Made by a program: the position numbers and the translations under genes. The notes under the pieces were generated by a model. It did not search any database, was not told where the DNA came from, and saw only the letters and a list, made by a program, of their open reading frames with translations. Of a DNA stretch of 58,239 bases, positions 34,814 through 43,462 are shown piece after piece (position 1 is the first letter of the stretch; each line of letters begins with the position of its first letter). Location: assembly GCA_020445415.1 (NCBI GenBank), contig JAGRGP010000066.1, forward strand, positions 1 through 58,239. Reading direction: 5' to 3'. The stretch is from Gammaproteobacteria bacterium. GTDB taxonomy: Bacteria; Pseudomonadota; Gammaproteobacteria; Chromatiales; Chromatiaceae.

Positions 34814-35994
34814 AGGGAAACTACATATTCACTTCCGAATCCGTCACCCGAGGCCATCCAGACAACCTCTGCGATCAGGTAAGTGATGCAATCGTCGACA
34901 ACTTTCTCCGAGACGATCCTTCATCGAGTATTGTCGCCGAGTGTGCGCTGGCGAGCGGGGTAATGTTTATCTCCGCCCACTACGCCTCTCAAGCCAAGGT
35001 CGATATGCAAAACATTGCCCGCGACACGATTCGTGAAGTGGGCTATCCGCCGAAAGTATTCAACGCCGACGATTGCACGATCATGACCAGTTTCCAGAAT
35101 CACACGGCGACAGATTACCGGCCGCTGGAACTGGGCAACCTGACCAGCGAGCAAATTGACCGAATCACGGCCAAGCATCCCGCCACCCTGTTTGGATATG
35201 CTTGCGATCAAACCAAGGCACTCATGCCACTGCCTATTTGGCTCGCTCACCGGCTCGCCGATCTACTCGACTCTCGGGAGGTGAGGAAAAAGCTACCTTA
35301 TCTGCTACCCGACGGAAAAGCGCAGGTCGCTATCGAATATGCCAACGGAAAGCCCCTTAGAATTCATAGCATCTCACTGGTCACCAGCCAAACCGATGGG
35401 GCGACGATAGCCCTGAATCAACTACACAGCGATATGGTCGAGCACGTAATTAGTCCGGTGCTCAAAAAGGAGGGTTTTGCTGCCGATGAAAAAACCCACT
35501 ACTACGTCAATCCCGAGGGATTACTGATTGGCGGGGGTCCAGCGGTGCATTCCGGGCTTACGGGGAGAAAAACCGGCATCGACACATACGGTGAATTTGC
35601 CAGGCACAGTGGTGCCGCCCTGAGCGGTAAGGACCCCCTGCGCATTGATCGCATCGGTGCCTACGCCGCTCGCTACGCGGCAAAAAATCTGGTTGCCGCG
35701 GGATTGGCCGGAGAGTGTGAAGTTCAGCTGAGTTATACGGTGGGATCCGCCCGCCCGATCAGCTTGCACGTGCGCACCTTTGGAACCGGTACAGTGGACG
35801 ATGAAGCGCTTGCATTGCGTCTGGACAAAGCCATTGATTTCCGGCTTGGTGCGATTGTCCGAGACATGCGATTACAGTATCTGCCCGGAGAGGTGAACGG
35901 GTTCTACGGCAACCTGGCAGTTTATGGCCAGATGGGCCGTATCGACCTCAACGTACCCTGGGAGCAGACCGACAAGGTGGCGGCGCTTACCTGA
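34810..35994 (+). CDS. Divergent methionine adenosyltransferase (MetK) paralogue
   Basis: The 394-residue protein aligns over the full length of S-adenosylmethionine synthetase: SESVTRGHPDNLCDQVSDA, SGLTGRKTGIDTYGEFARH, SGKDP, AAYAARY-type and VPWEQTDK segments. Key positions differ: GHPDK is GHPDN (N19), the gating-loop GDQG is missing (replaced near 120-127 by AKHPAT), and the GD before GLTGRK is VH. So it may have changed activity or substrate. GTG start, translationally coupled to the P-type ATPase. I would not assume it is the housekeeping enzyme. Confidence 0.82.
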   Translation: MKGNYIFTSESVTRGHPDNLCDQVSDAIVDNFLRDDPSSSIVAECALASGVMFISAHYASQAKVDMQNIARDTIREVGYPPKVFNADDCTIMTSFQNHTATDYRPLELGNLTSEQIDRITAKHPATLFGYACDQTKALMPLPIWLAHRLADLLDSREVRKKLPYLLPDGKAQVAIEYANGKPLRIHSISLVTSQTDGATIALNQLHSDMVEHVISPVLKKEGFAADEKTHYYVNPEGLLIGGGPAVHSGLTGRKTGIDTYGEFARHSGAALSGKDPLRIDRIGAYAARYAAKNLVAAGLAGECEVQLSYTVGSARPISLHVRTFGTGTVDDEALALRLDKAIDFRLGAIVRDMRLQYLPGEVNGFYGNLAVYGQMGRIDLNVPWEQTDKVAALT

Positions 35995-36073
35995 AGGAAA
36001 TTGGCCCTTCATCACACTTTCAATAACACTCGATCGAACTCCTCGTCAGGAGCACACTAGCGGGAGCAGTAGC

Positions 36074-36454
36074 ATGGCCAGGATCCACCTCAAGCACCAT
36101 CATGGCTTGCGCCGGGAGGAAACCCACCTTCGCCTGGAAAGGATCGCTCGCCAGCTGAAACATCGATACCCGATCGACTATATCTGGAAAGGACACCGGC
36201 TGTATGCCCGCTACCGAGGGTTATCTGCTTCGGTTTATCTTGGAGAAGGGTGGCTTGAACTCCAAATCAAACTCTCACTCTTGTTCATTCCGATGCGAGA
36301 CCGGATAGAAAGAGCCATCCACCGTAATCTGCAGGATGTTATTAGCGGCCGATGGGATCCGCTCACCCAGCCTTCGCTGGCGCATAACGGCCGCCTGGTT
36401 TTTGAGTCTGCTGGCGGTTCTCGAACAATCGGACCTGGGCACGCCTTGAGATAA
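36074..36454 (+). CDS. Polyhydroxyalkanoic acid system family protein (copy 1)
   Basis: The 126-residue protein from ATG 36074 matches the small PHA granule region family: RLERIARQLKHRYPIDYIWKG, YRGLSASVYLGEGWLELQIKL and RIERAIHRNLQDVISG. A frame open from 35924 overlaps metK and is not used; GGGAG precedes 36074. The family is named from location near PHA genes; its biochemical role is unclear. Copy 2 is at 43110-43424. No PHA synthase is in the window. Confidence 0.8.
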   Translation: MARIHLKHHHGLRREETHLRLERIARQLKHRYPIDYIWKGHRLYARYRGLSASVYLGEGWLELQIKLSLLFIPMRDRIERAIHRNLQDVISGRWDPLTQPSLAHNGRLVFESAGGSRTIGPGHALR

Positions 36455-36675
36455 CCAGGAAACACCAGTCCCAGCGGTAAGGCGTGATACCCGGAACTGG
36501 CAGCTACCAAAGCTATGCGTCGGGCCTGGCTAGGAAGGTATGCCCTGGTGCTGAAACTAGCCGCTAGCGCACGGATACACCGAGAACACACCATTTGGCT
36601 GTCAAATCTCGTGACGTTGCCAGGTGATCGACACCATCAAGCGCAGCTCGCGGCAGAGTACGGTGGGCGCGAAAA

Positions 36676-37569
36676 CTATTCGACGGCGTCCCACGGGTGC
36701 TGAGTGAGGAAAAGCGCCTGCCAGTGGTCCTCTTCTGCTCCCAGCTCACGCAACCCCTCCAACGCCTTATCGATGTACGCCGCGTGATGTTCAATAGGGT
36801 AAACCATATAAACTGGTAGTGTTATCAAGGGGCTCTTACCGACCAAGAAGAGGGTTCCGTTTTCAACAAATTGCCGCACAAGCCGAATGGGAAAATATGC
36901 CGAACCACCGAGATGGCTGATTAACTGCAGCGCGAGCCAGCCAATATTGACCCGGGTAGCCGAAGTATCCACCTCGGGAAAACGGGCTGCGAATTGGGCG
37001 AGAAATTCGGGCCCCCAGTTGATATGAATATAGTTGGCATTCCGCCAGGTTTTTTCCCGGTCACTGGTGACCAGCACCAAAGACTCACCAAACAGGTAAT
37101 CAACAGCCAACGATGGGCGGCTTTCAGGCGTATACATCACACCGATATCGATATTGTTTCGTACCAAGCCTTCCATAATATCGCCTTCGAAACCAATATC
37201 GAGGCGTAGGGAAACATGCGGAGCATTCTTCCGCATCCACTCCACCCAATGGGTCAAAAATCCATCCCACAGAGCGATACGCCCACTCAACGTCATCCCC
37301 TCGGTAAAGTTTCCAGACAGCCCGACATCGTGGACCGCCTGCTCCATCGTTCGGATCAGTATCTTGGCGTGGCGCAAAAACCGCCGCCCCGAGGCAGTAA
37401 GTTCCGCACCGCCGCGGCCACGGTGAAACAGTGGTGTCCCCAGTACCTGCTCCAATGTCTTGATCCGGGCGCTTACCGTAGATTGAGTGACGTGGAGCCG
37501 GGCTGCCGCTCCCACGAAGTTTCCGGTGGCTGCCACCGCGAGAAAGGTCCGGGCGAGTTGGATGTCCAT
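36676..37569 (-). CDS. LysR-family transcriptional regulator
   Basis: The 297-residue regulator has the N-terminal winged helix-turn-helix (MDIQLARTFLAVAATGNF, AAARLHVTQSTVSARIKTLE) and an effector-binding domain of the periplasmic-binding type. It is divergent from the DsrC-like gene at 37769, with a LysR-type palindrome (37612-37630) between them. LysR proteins usually control the divergent gene and themselves. The inducer is unknown. Confidence 0.92.
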   Translation of the reverse strand: MDIQLARTFLAVAATGNFVGAAARLHVTQSTVSARIKTLEQVLGTPLFHRGRGGAELTASGRRFLRHAKILIRTMEQAVHDVGLSGNFTEGMTLSGRIALWDGFLTHWVEWMRKNAPHVSLRLDIGFEGDIMEGLVRNNIDIGVMYTPESRPSLAVDYLFGESLVLVTSDREKTWRNANYIHINWGPEFLAQFAARFPEVDTSATRVNIGWLALQLISHLGGSAYFPIRLVRQFVENGTLFLVGKSPLITLPVYMVYPIEHHAAYIDKALEGLRELGAEEDHWQALFLTQHPWDAVE

Positions 37570-37611
37570 CGCTTTTACATTGAATAGCGTCTGGGAAAGT
37601 GTTCTTTAATT

Positions 37612-37630
37612 ATATCGAGAAATTCGATAT
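37612..37630. promoter_or_regulatory. LysR-type operator palindrome
   Basis: ATATCGA and TCGATAT form a perfect 7-bp inverted repeat with a five-base spacer and contain the T-N11-A core of LysR boxes. It lies about 43 bases upstream of the lysR start and about 139 bases upstream of the DsrC-like gene. Confidence 0.65.
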
Positions 37631-37768
37631 TAATCGGCGAAAAAATTCGTTTGTTTGAATAAAGCAAGTCAAATATGCTGATTGTCGAGGACGGTAATCG
37701 AAAGGCGGCTACATGCGAGCCCTAAGGCCCTTGCCAGTCGTGAGCAGCTAAGGCACGAGGTAGTAGAA

Positions 37769-38104
37769 ATGATCTTGACAACCGATAAGTCACTTCAAAC
37801 CGATGATGAAGGTTATATGGTCGATCCCCTTGATTGGGACGAATCGGCGGCGGTGCAATTGGCGTCAACCGAGCAATTGACGCTTAATGAGGACCATTGG
37901 GAGATCATCCACTTCATGCGCCGCTACTACAACGAACACCGTGTAGCGGCGGATGCCCGCTTCGTGATCAAGCATATGGCAAACGAAATGGGCCTCGGTA
38001 AACGGGCGAAAAGCCGATTGTATCAGCTATTCCCTTATGGTTATGTCAAGCAGGCCTGTAAAATCGCCGGCATGCGGCGGCCCCGGGCATGGAGTACCGG
38101 ATGA
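37769..38104 (+). CDS. DsrC/TusE-superfamily protein lacking the terminal cysteine
   Basis: From ATG 37769 (ribosome site GAGG, eight bases away) the protein has 111 residues, the usual DsrC length, with GYMVDPLDWDESAAVQLA, DHWEIIHFMRRYY and a C-terminal arm QACKIAGMRRPRAW. The arm keeps the first cysteine (C97), but the position 11 residues on, where DsrC and TusE have the essential penultimate cysteine, is tryptophan (W108). A TTG at 37682 is a less likely start. It is divergent from the LysR gene. It cannot form the usual intramolecular trisulfide; a regulatory role is possible. Confidence 0.82.
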   Translation: MILTTDKSLQTDDEGYMVDPLDWDESAAVQLASTEQLTLNEDHWEIIHFMRRYYNEHRVAADARFVIKHMANEMGLGKRAKSRLYQLFPYGYVKQACKIAGMRRPRAWSTG

Positions 38105-38186
38105 TAAAGTGGAGGACACTTTTCGGTTCCTAACACAAGCGGAAACTGAAGGACCGTCGCCTGTCATGTCAGAAAACGGGAGACGG

Positions 38187-38507
38187 TTACTGAGAACGAC
38201 CGCCGTCGTGGTTGGTGCGCTCCCGCGTTTCGGTATTTACCAAGCCACTCGACATCATGCGCTCTTGCCGTAACTCCTCCTGCACTTCGGCGACCAGATC
38301 ATCGACAAATTCTCCCAGTTCCGCCGTGGTTTCCCTAACCTTTTCGCAGATTCGGATACCTGATTTCAATGTTCCCCTAATGGCGGGACGCACCAACGGA
38401 GCGACTAAACCCACGGCGACGGGAACCAGGACAGCCACCGTCAAATTGATGGCCATAACCTTGGCCCCTTCGCTCCCCAATACGGATCCAAGAAGCTGCT
38501 TCATCAT
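38187..38507 (-). CDS. DUF5132-like small membrane protein
   Basis: The 106-residue product begins MMKQLLGSVLG, has one hydrophobic segment (NLTVAVLVPVAVGLVAPLV) and an amphipathic region KSGIRICEKVRETTAELGEFVDDLVAEVQEEL split over that stretch. This matches the small DUF5132 proteins as I recall them. The last 25 residues are hydrophilic. Its function is unknown. It is convergent with the DsrC-like gene. Confidence 0.6.
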   Translation of the reverse strand: MMKQLLGSVLGSEGAKVMAINLTVAVLVPVAVGLVAPLVRPAIRGTLKSGIRICEKVRETTAELGEFVDDLVAEVQEELRQERMMSSGLVNTETRERTNHDGGRSQ

Positions 38508-38752
38508 GTCCTCCTCCCGAGAGGGAAGCCCGTACTTCGGTTTATCGCAAGGATAGACCCAATCCGACGCAAAGACTGCATTCCGCCCGAATCTTCCCGC
38601 ATGGATAAAACCCTAACAAAGTTAGATTAAATTTTCATTGCAATGTCATAAGGCGGTCATTGAGCCGTAACAGAACTACCGTACTGTTGGACATCAATGA
38701 TCGGATATATTGAAAGCCGCGTCGGCTGATCATGCACACGAGGTTGCACGCA

Positions 38753-38860
38753 ATGGAAACAAAAAGAAAGGACGAACGCTTTGGGTTGGAATTTCTTCCC
38801 CCGGCCATGTTCACGGTTGGTCTAATCTGCTTGGTTGCTGTTCTCAGCCAGATTCAGTAA
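38753..38860 (+). CDS. Small single-span membrane protein (35 residues)
   Basis: ATG at 38753 opens a 35-residue frame with a charged N-terminus (METKRKDERF) and one hydrophobic span (AMFTVGLICLVAVL), ending SQIQ. GAGG lies nine bases upstream. The pattern of a basic N-terminus before one helix is that of real small membrane proteins. No family recognised. It is too short for statistical support. Confidence 0.45.
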   Translation: METKRKDERFGLEFLPPAMFTVGLICLVAVLSQIQ

Positions 38861-38938
38861 CCCGACGAAAACGGAGTTCCGGCTGATTGATTACCTGCCG
38901 GTGTGGGTTGCTGTCGGTGCGGTTTGCCTCAACCTGCT

Positions 38939-39499
38939 TCACTCAACGGGAGCCCGGTTGACCGAGCGCTCCAGGGGACTGAAATAGTGGATCGCGGCTT
39001 CACCAATCAGGCGGCTGGCAGCCACTACGGTTGTCCCCCCTGCGACTGCACGAGGTGCGGAGTTAAGGGCTGCGAATTGGGGCAACAATACGGTACTGCC
39101 CGATGCTAGGCCGGTCGTGAAGACTACTGCCCACAGCTCCCGTAAACGGGCACGGTCATCGATATCGAACCCAAAGGCCAGCGCGATTTGCAGGACCAGT
39201 GACATATTGAGAACCATCATGACCGTTGTTCCGCTGGCCACGCCGAGAAGGCGGAGTAAGGGACCAGCCGCGGGGATGGCGATAGGCGCATGAATCAACG
39301 CACTACCCACAAGGGAGAGAGGAGTCTGTGCAGCGATAAACCGCCTAGCAAGGCGTTCAGGGGAATCATCGGGATAGCGGGATTGCATCATCTCTACCTG
39401 GCGGCGCAAATCCGCTTTTCGCAAACCCAGAAAATAGTAGAAAAACTTCTCGGTTGCTAAATTCCAATGCCGGGACACATCGACCGTTGTATGGTTCAT
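38939..39499 (-). CDS. EcsC-like membrane protein
   Basis: The 186-residue protein has two or three hydrophobic segments (ALIHAPIAIPAAGPLL, TTVMMVLNMSLVLQIALAF) followed by GFDIDDRARLRELWAVVFTTG, similar in layout to the EcsC protein at 28164-29006 (AQGEDLNNQDTR...VFALG). I call it EcsC-like on that basis. The N-terminus is hydrophilic with an aromatic FFYYFLGLRK. Function unknown. Confidence 0.6.
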   Translation of the reverse strand: MNHTTVDVSRHWNLATEKFFYYFLGLRKADLRRQVEMMQSRYPDDSPERLARRFIAAQTPLSLVGSALIHAPIAIPAAGPLLRLLGVASGTTVMMVLNMSLVLQIALAFGFDIDDRARLRELWAVVFTTGLASGSTVLLPQFAALNSAPRAVAGGTTVVAASRLIGEAAIHYFSPLERSVNRAPVE

Positions 39500-39800
39500 C
39501 GGTTGTTTTCCGAAGGGTAGATACTGAAAACATGATACTCGATTTAGTTATTTGCACTACACCCGGAATCGATAGCATCGATGATACGTGATAGAACCCA
39601 AACCAATTGCACAGCCCAACGGGGTAACCAAGAGGGATTCATGCTGTTGATAGATGAGAGCCGTATTGGCATCCAGGGTCTCGTGAATTGCAGTGCAAAG
39701 GTCCAACTTGCCCGCTGTACAACAGGTATTGCAGTGGTATTGCAATGCGGACATTGGCTATTAACACGGCCGTAAGGCCTAATAGATGAATGGAGAAACT
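39500..39800. other. 301-base intergenic region with a possible small ORF
   Basis: Two copies of ATCGAT (39568-39573 and 39577-39582, three-base spacer) could be an operator. A 44-codon frame at 39641-39775 is listed separately at low confidence. The ribosome site GGAG before ATG 39801 is at 39792-39795. Confidence 0.35.
39641..39775 (+). CDS. Possible 44-residue cysteine-containing small protein
   Basis: ATG at 39641 follows AGAGGG at four bases and opens 44 codons with three cysteines (NCSAK, ARCTT, LQCGH) and a moderately hydrophobic middle. The frame could be real because of the ribosome site, but nothing else supports it. Confidence 0.25.
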   Translation: MLLIDESRIGIQGLVNCSAKVQLARCTTGIAVVLQCGHWLLTRP

Positions 39801-40058
39801 ATGGATACCAACGTCAAGAATTCACTCATGATCGCTGGAAGCGCTATTGCCGGAGGATACGGCGGTTCCTGGCTAGCACAGAGAGTATGTACCGCCATGG
39901 GATGTGCTCTCGGCCCCTGGGGCTCGGCTATCGGTGCGGTGTTAGGTGCCATGGCCACCACCGCGCTGGCAAAGAGCATGCTTACCGACGGTCAGGCACT
40001 TCCCGATCTTGCTCAAGAAACCATGGAGGCTGTGGCGAGAGAACATCAGGACCCTTGA
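39801..40058 (+). CDS. Small glycine-zipper membrane protein (second copy)
   Basis: The 85-residue protein from ATG 39801 (GGAG five bases upstream; ATG 39786 lacks a site) has a glycine-rich hydrophobic region AGGYGGSW ... GSAIGAVLGAMATTALAK, with two cysteines in between (C33 and C38 by my count). It resembles the protein at 29299-29514 in order and spacing of segments. The C-terminus is acidic. Function unknown. Confidence 0.65.
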   Translation: MDTNVKNSLMIAGSAIAGGYGGSWLAQRVCTAMGCALGPWGSAIGAVLGAMATTALAKSMLTDGQALPDLAQETMEAVAREHQDP

Positions 40059-40337
40059 TTGGTGTTACCGGTGATGTAAGATCGCACCTCGCCGTTGTCT
40101 CACCGCCATTTGTATAAAGGACCTGATCCCTGACAAAGGCTCCACCCAAATCGGCTGATTGCCGGGCACCTCGATAGGCCGAGTCAGGCAATGGAAATGG
40201 GTAGCCAGGGCGCGGTAACCACCGCTTGACTGTTATCGGTGTGACCGTCTGGCAACCCGCAGACTAGTATCGGAAAATCATAAAACAAATCTGTGCGGCG
40301 TATTCCGTGTTACCCGCACCGGGGGGAGAATGGGCAT

Positions 40338-41699
40338 ATGGTAGAGATGACCGATTTCACGTTCTGGATAACAATTGCCATCTTTGCGGCCACCATCCTC
40401 GCCGTGGTGACCAGTATCATCGACAGCTCGGTGGCAGCGGTGTTGGGAGTGCTCGCCATGGTGTGGATGGGAACCATGACCGAGCAAGAGGCATTCAATG
40501 CCGTCGACTGGAACGTCATGGCCATCCTGGTAAGTATTTGGATCATTGCCGGTTACCTGGGAAAAACCGGTATTCCGGAATGGCTCTCCATAAAAGCCCT
40601 GGTGGTTTCAGGGGGACACGGCGGTCTTCTTGTAATGATCCTTTCGATGCTGGCGGGGATTATCTCGCTAGTAGTGGACAACGTTGTCGTTATCCTGATG
40701 ATGGCTCCGGTTGCGATCCCCATCGTGCGCCACCTCAATATGCCGTTGGCGCCGGTGATACTGATGATCGGTTTCAGTTCGAACTTCATGGGCACCGCCT
40801 TGCTGCTTGGCGATCTTCCCCCTCAGATGCTGCACAGCGTATCGGGAATCGAGTTCATGGAATTTATTTGGCAGGATGGCCGCCCCTCGTCCTTCCCCAT
40901 TCTGATGATCACTTTCGTGATCACTCTTGGGGTAATGTATCTATTCGGGTTTAGGACACCCGCTGGTGCACCTGGAAAGTCCGCAGGCACCAAGGCCAAC
41001 GGCAACGCCCCGGTCGACACCCCATTCGAAGCCAATATCCCGGACAAACTTTTTGCAACAATAGTGGTTACCGGCTTCTTCGCGACCATCATTGCGATGG
41101 CATTGCGCGAACATCTAGGCTTTCCCCTTGGTTTTATCGCCCTAACAGGGGCGATGCTACTAATCATGGTCGTCGAGGGAATGGGGCACCGTTTGAAAAA
41201 GCCCGAGTTCGAAGAGATACTGCAGGAATTGGACTGGCGGGCCATTTTCTTCTACATCGGATTATTTGCCTTAGTGGGAGGATTTGAGAAAACCCACCTC
41301 TTGCAAGACTTGGCCAATTACCTTGCACCACTGTTTCAGGATAATCTGATCGCCGGAGCATCGCTGCTCTACTGGCTAACTGTGCCGATTGTCGGGGTCG
41401 TAGAACATGATGCCTATATTCTGACCTTTCTCTATATGATCCGAGACCTAGGAGAACAGGGAGTACAGGCGTGGCCGCTGTATTGGATGCTTGTTTGGTC
41501 GGGAACCCTCGGCAGTAATCTCACTATTGCCGGTGCTCCCGCGTTGTACGTTGCCTTGAATATCGTCGAACGGGAGGATAGGCGTAAGGTCCCGATCAAG
41601 GAGTTTCTGAAATGGAGCATTACGTTCACGATTGCGGCCAGTTTTGTTTGCTTTGTACTCGGCATGCTGATTTGGGTATTGCCTTTCGCCGGCCAGTGA
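40338..41699 (+). CDS. SLC13/ArsB-NhaD-type ion permease
   Basis: This roughly 453-residue membrane protein has about eleven hydrophobic segments and the ion-transporter superfamily layout: VVDNVVVILMMAPVAIPI in the first half and VVEHDAYI plus GSNLTIAGAPALYVA in the second half. Such proteins are Na+-coupled anion or Na+/H+ transporters; sequence does not tell which. I start at ATG 40338 (GGGGGGAG nine bases upstream) rather than the open frame start 40293. A tandem UspA gene follows after 60 bases in the same operon. Confidence 0.82.
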   Translation: MVEMTDFTFWITIAIFAATILAVVTSIIDSSVAAVLGVLAMVWMGTMTEQEAFNAVDWNVMAILVSIWIIAGYLGKTGIPEWLSIKALVVSGGHGGLLVMILSMLAGIISLVVDNVVVILMMAPVAIPIVRHLNMPLAPVILMIGFSSNFMGTALLLGDLPPQMLHSVSGIEFMEFIWQDGRPSSFPILMITFVITLGVMYLFGFRTPAGAPGKSAGTKANGNAPVDTPFEANIPDKLFATIVVTGFFATIIAMALREHLGFPLGFIALTGAMLLIMVVEGMGHRLKKPEFEEILQELDWRAIFFYIGLFALVGGFEKTHLLQDLANYLAPLFQDNLIAGASLLYWLTVPIVGVVEHDAYILTFLYMIRDLGEQGVQAWPLYWMLVWSGTLGSNLTIAGAPALYVALNIVEREDRRKVPIKEFLKWSITFTIAASFVCFVLGMLIWVLPFAGQ

Positions 41700-41759
41700 A
41701 GACAGTGCATTTGATTCATTCCTCTGATAGCCCGAAGAGTCCGAATAGGAGGACAAGAA

Positions 41760-42647
41760 ATGCTTGCTAGAATTCTGGTGCCGCTCGATGGATCGAGCCT
41801 GTCGGAGCGGGTCTTGCCCATTGCCCAACGTCTTGCGCAATCATTCGATGCAAAAATCGATCTGCTCTACGTAATTCCAACTCCCACGGACGAGATCCCG
41901 GAAGCGCTAACAATCCAAGCTACCGAGGACGGAAAGCACTACCTTGAAAAGATCAGTCGGCACCTGACCGGCAGCCCCAGCAAGGCGCAAGCCAGTTACT
42001 CGGTGCAGGTCGGTCATCCCGCCTCGCTGATTATCGAACAGGCGGAATCCCAACCCGGCTCGCTGGTCTTGATGTCAACACATGGCTATTCCGGCCTGAA
42101 AAAGTTGCTGCTGGGGAGCACGGCGGGAAAGGTCGTTCAGGCAGCCAACAGTCCGGTGCTATTGGTACCTGCGGGCGCAACAAACCCCGAGGGCAAGCTA
42201 GTCGAATTCAAGAAAGCCATCGTACCTTTGGATGGGTCCCGGCTGGCCGAGTGCGTGCTGCCGTTAGTCGTCCACATGTGCAAGGTGCTCGAGATGGAGC
42301 TGATTCTGGTCAGATCCTATAATCCGAGCTTTCCCGGAACTTCTGTCCGGATGCACGATGTTTCCCAGATCGTTCATGATGCGGCGGAAAATTATGTGAA
42401 GGAAAAAGCACGAGAGTTACAGGGTGCTGGATTACGCAACATCTCCTACGAGGTATTACGGGGTGTCCCGGCGGAACAAATCACCGATTTGGCACTTGCA
42501 ACACCCAATAGCCTGACTGCCATGTGCACTCATGGCAGGCATGGTGTTAGCCGCTGGCTGTTAGGCAGCGTAACCAACGCTGTCTTACATTGTGCGGAAG
42601 AACCGGTTCTGGTAGTTCGAGGTAGCGGCGTTGAAACCGAATACTAG
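41760..42647 (+). CDS. Tandem universal stress protein
   Basis: The 295-residue protein has two UspA domains. Domain 1 starts ARILVPLDGSS and has STHGYSGLKKLLLGS near residue 115; domain 2 starts KAIVPLDGSRLAE and has CTHGRHGVSRWLLGS near 260. Both keep the ATP-binding GxxGxxxxxxGS pattern in part. It is encoded after the SLC13-type permease and may respond to its ion or to energy state. Confidence 0.9.
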   Translation: MLARILVPLDGSSLSERVLPIAQRLAQSFDAKIDLLYVIPTPTDEIPEALTIQATEDGKHYLEKISRHLTGSPSKAQASYSVQVGHPASLIIEQAESQPGSLVLMSTHGYSGLKKLLLGSTAGKVVQAANSPVLLVPAGATNPEGKLVEFKKAIVPLDGSRLAECVLPLVVHMCKVLEMELILVRSYNPSFPGTSVRMHDVSQIVHDAAENYVKEKARELQGAGLRNISYEVLRGVPAEQITDLALATPNSLTAMCTHGRHGVSRWLLGSVTNAVLHCAEEPVLVVRGSGVETEY

Positions 42648-42772
42648 ACCCAGCTCGAACTCCGCTACCCGGAACCGGAACGGTTGATTTCAGACAAGTC
42701 ATCTTCCAGCAGCCCAACCTAGCCGGGAAACAGACGCAAGGACCCGCTCAACGGATAGTCGCCGCCCCGTTT

Positions 42773-42991
42773 TTAGATCTTGGGTGAGAGATTTCTTGGC
42801 AATGCTTTGATGATTGCGCCACTGGCAATGGCAAAGGCAGCCGTAACCGCCGCGATCTTGGCAAGCTCCTTGGGGGGTGGAAAACGCAATTTAAAGTTAC
42901 CTTCTGCTTTTGCCATACCCATGTTGTAGTGAATCAATCCCTCGGCCATGAATACCGCAAATGTGACACCACTGACAACCCAACTTCCCAT
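42773..42991 (-). CDS. Small membrane protein (72 residues)
   Basis: This protein has two hydrophobic segments (VVSGVTFAVFMAEGLIHY and KIAAVTAAFAIASGAIIKAL) joined by a hydrophilic loop rich in K and P. The start has an excellent ribosome site (GGGGGAG, six bases upstream), so it is very likely expressed. No family recognised. Confidence 0.65.
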   Translation of the reverse strand: MGSWVVSGVTFAVFMAEGLIHYNMGMAKAEGNFKLRFPPPKELAKIAAVTAAFAIASGAIIKALPRNLSPKI

Positions 42992-43109
42992 ATCGCTCTC
43001 CCCCTATCCGTTGATCGACAAGTCTGATACAGCTTGTTTTATGTTAGCATAGCGGTGTGTTGAAAAACCTGCTCGATCCGGATGAAAAGCGGATCAGTTC
43101 AGGCTGGAT

Positions 43110-43424
43110 ATGTTCACGAAACCAATGTCTCACATCCATATCAAACAAGGTCATGCGCTTAGCCAAGAGACAGTGCGGGAACGCGTGGAGTCGATAGCAA
43201 AGGATCTTCATCGCCAATACAAGATCAATTACGCTTGGCAGGGTAATCGCCTTTTGTTCAAGCGTCAGGGCGCAACCGGACATCTCGATCTCGGTGACGG
43301 TTTCATAGAAATGGATATTAAACTGGGGCTAGTGCTAAGCCCCCTGAAGGGAAAGATAGAGCAAACCATCAGGCAAGATATCAAGGCACAGTTGTCTGGC
43401 TCCCAAGGAACTCGCCTGGCCTGA
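43110..43424 (+). CDS. Polyhydroxyalkanoic acid system family protein (copy 2)
   Basis: The 104-residue protein carries the same family pattern as copy 1 at 36074-36454: ERVESIAKDLHRQYKINYAWQG, LDLGDGFIEMDIKL and KIEQTIRQDIKAQL. Starts at 43110 or 43125 are both possible. It lies upstream of the DUF4342 gene in the same direction (38 bases). The two copies are only moderately similar, so the duplication is old or they were acquired separately. Confidence 0.8.
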   Translation: MFTKPMSHIHIKQGHALSQETVRERVESIAKDLHRQYKINYAWQGNRLLFKRQGATGHLDLGDGFIEMDIKLGLVLSPLKGKIEQTIRQDIKAQLSGSQGTRLA

Positions 43425-43462
43425 TCCTGCGCTGAACGATGAGTCCCCGATAACGCTACATA

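Noticed and set aside
36515..36703. 62-codon frame after the first PHA-system gene
   Set aside because: No ribosome site, biased composition, and it overlaps the 3' end of the lysR gene.
42684..42697. FNR-like sequence TTGATTTCAGACAA
   Set aside because: It lies between two gene 3' ends, so there is no gene for it to control, and the second half has two mismatches.
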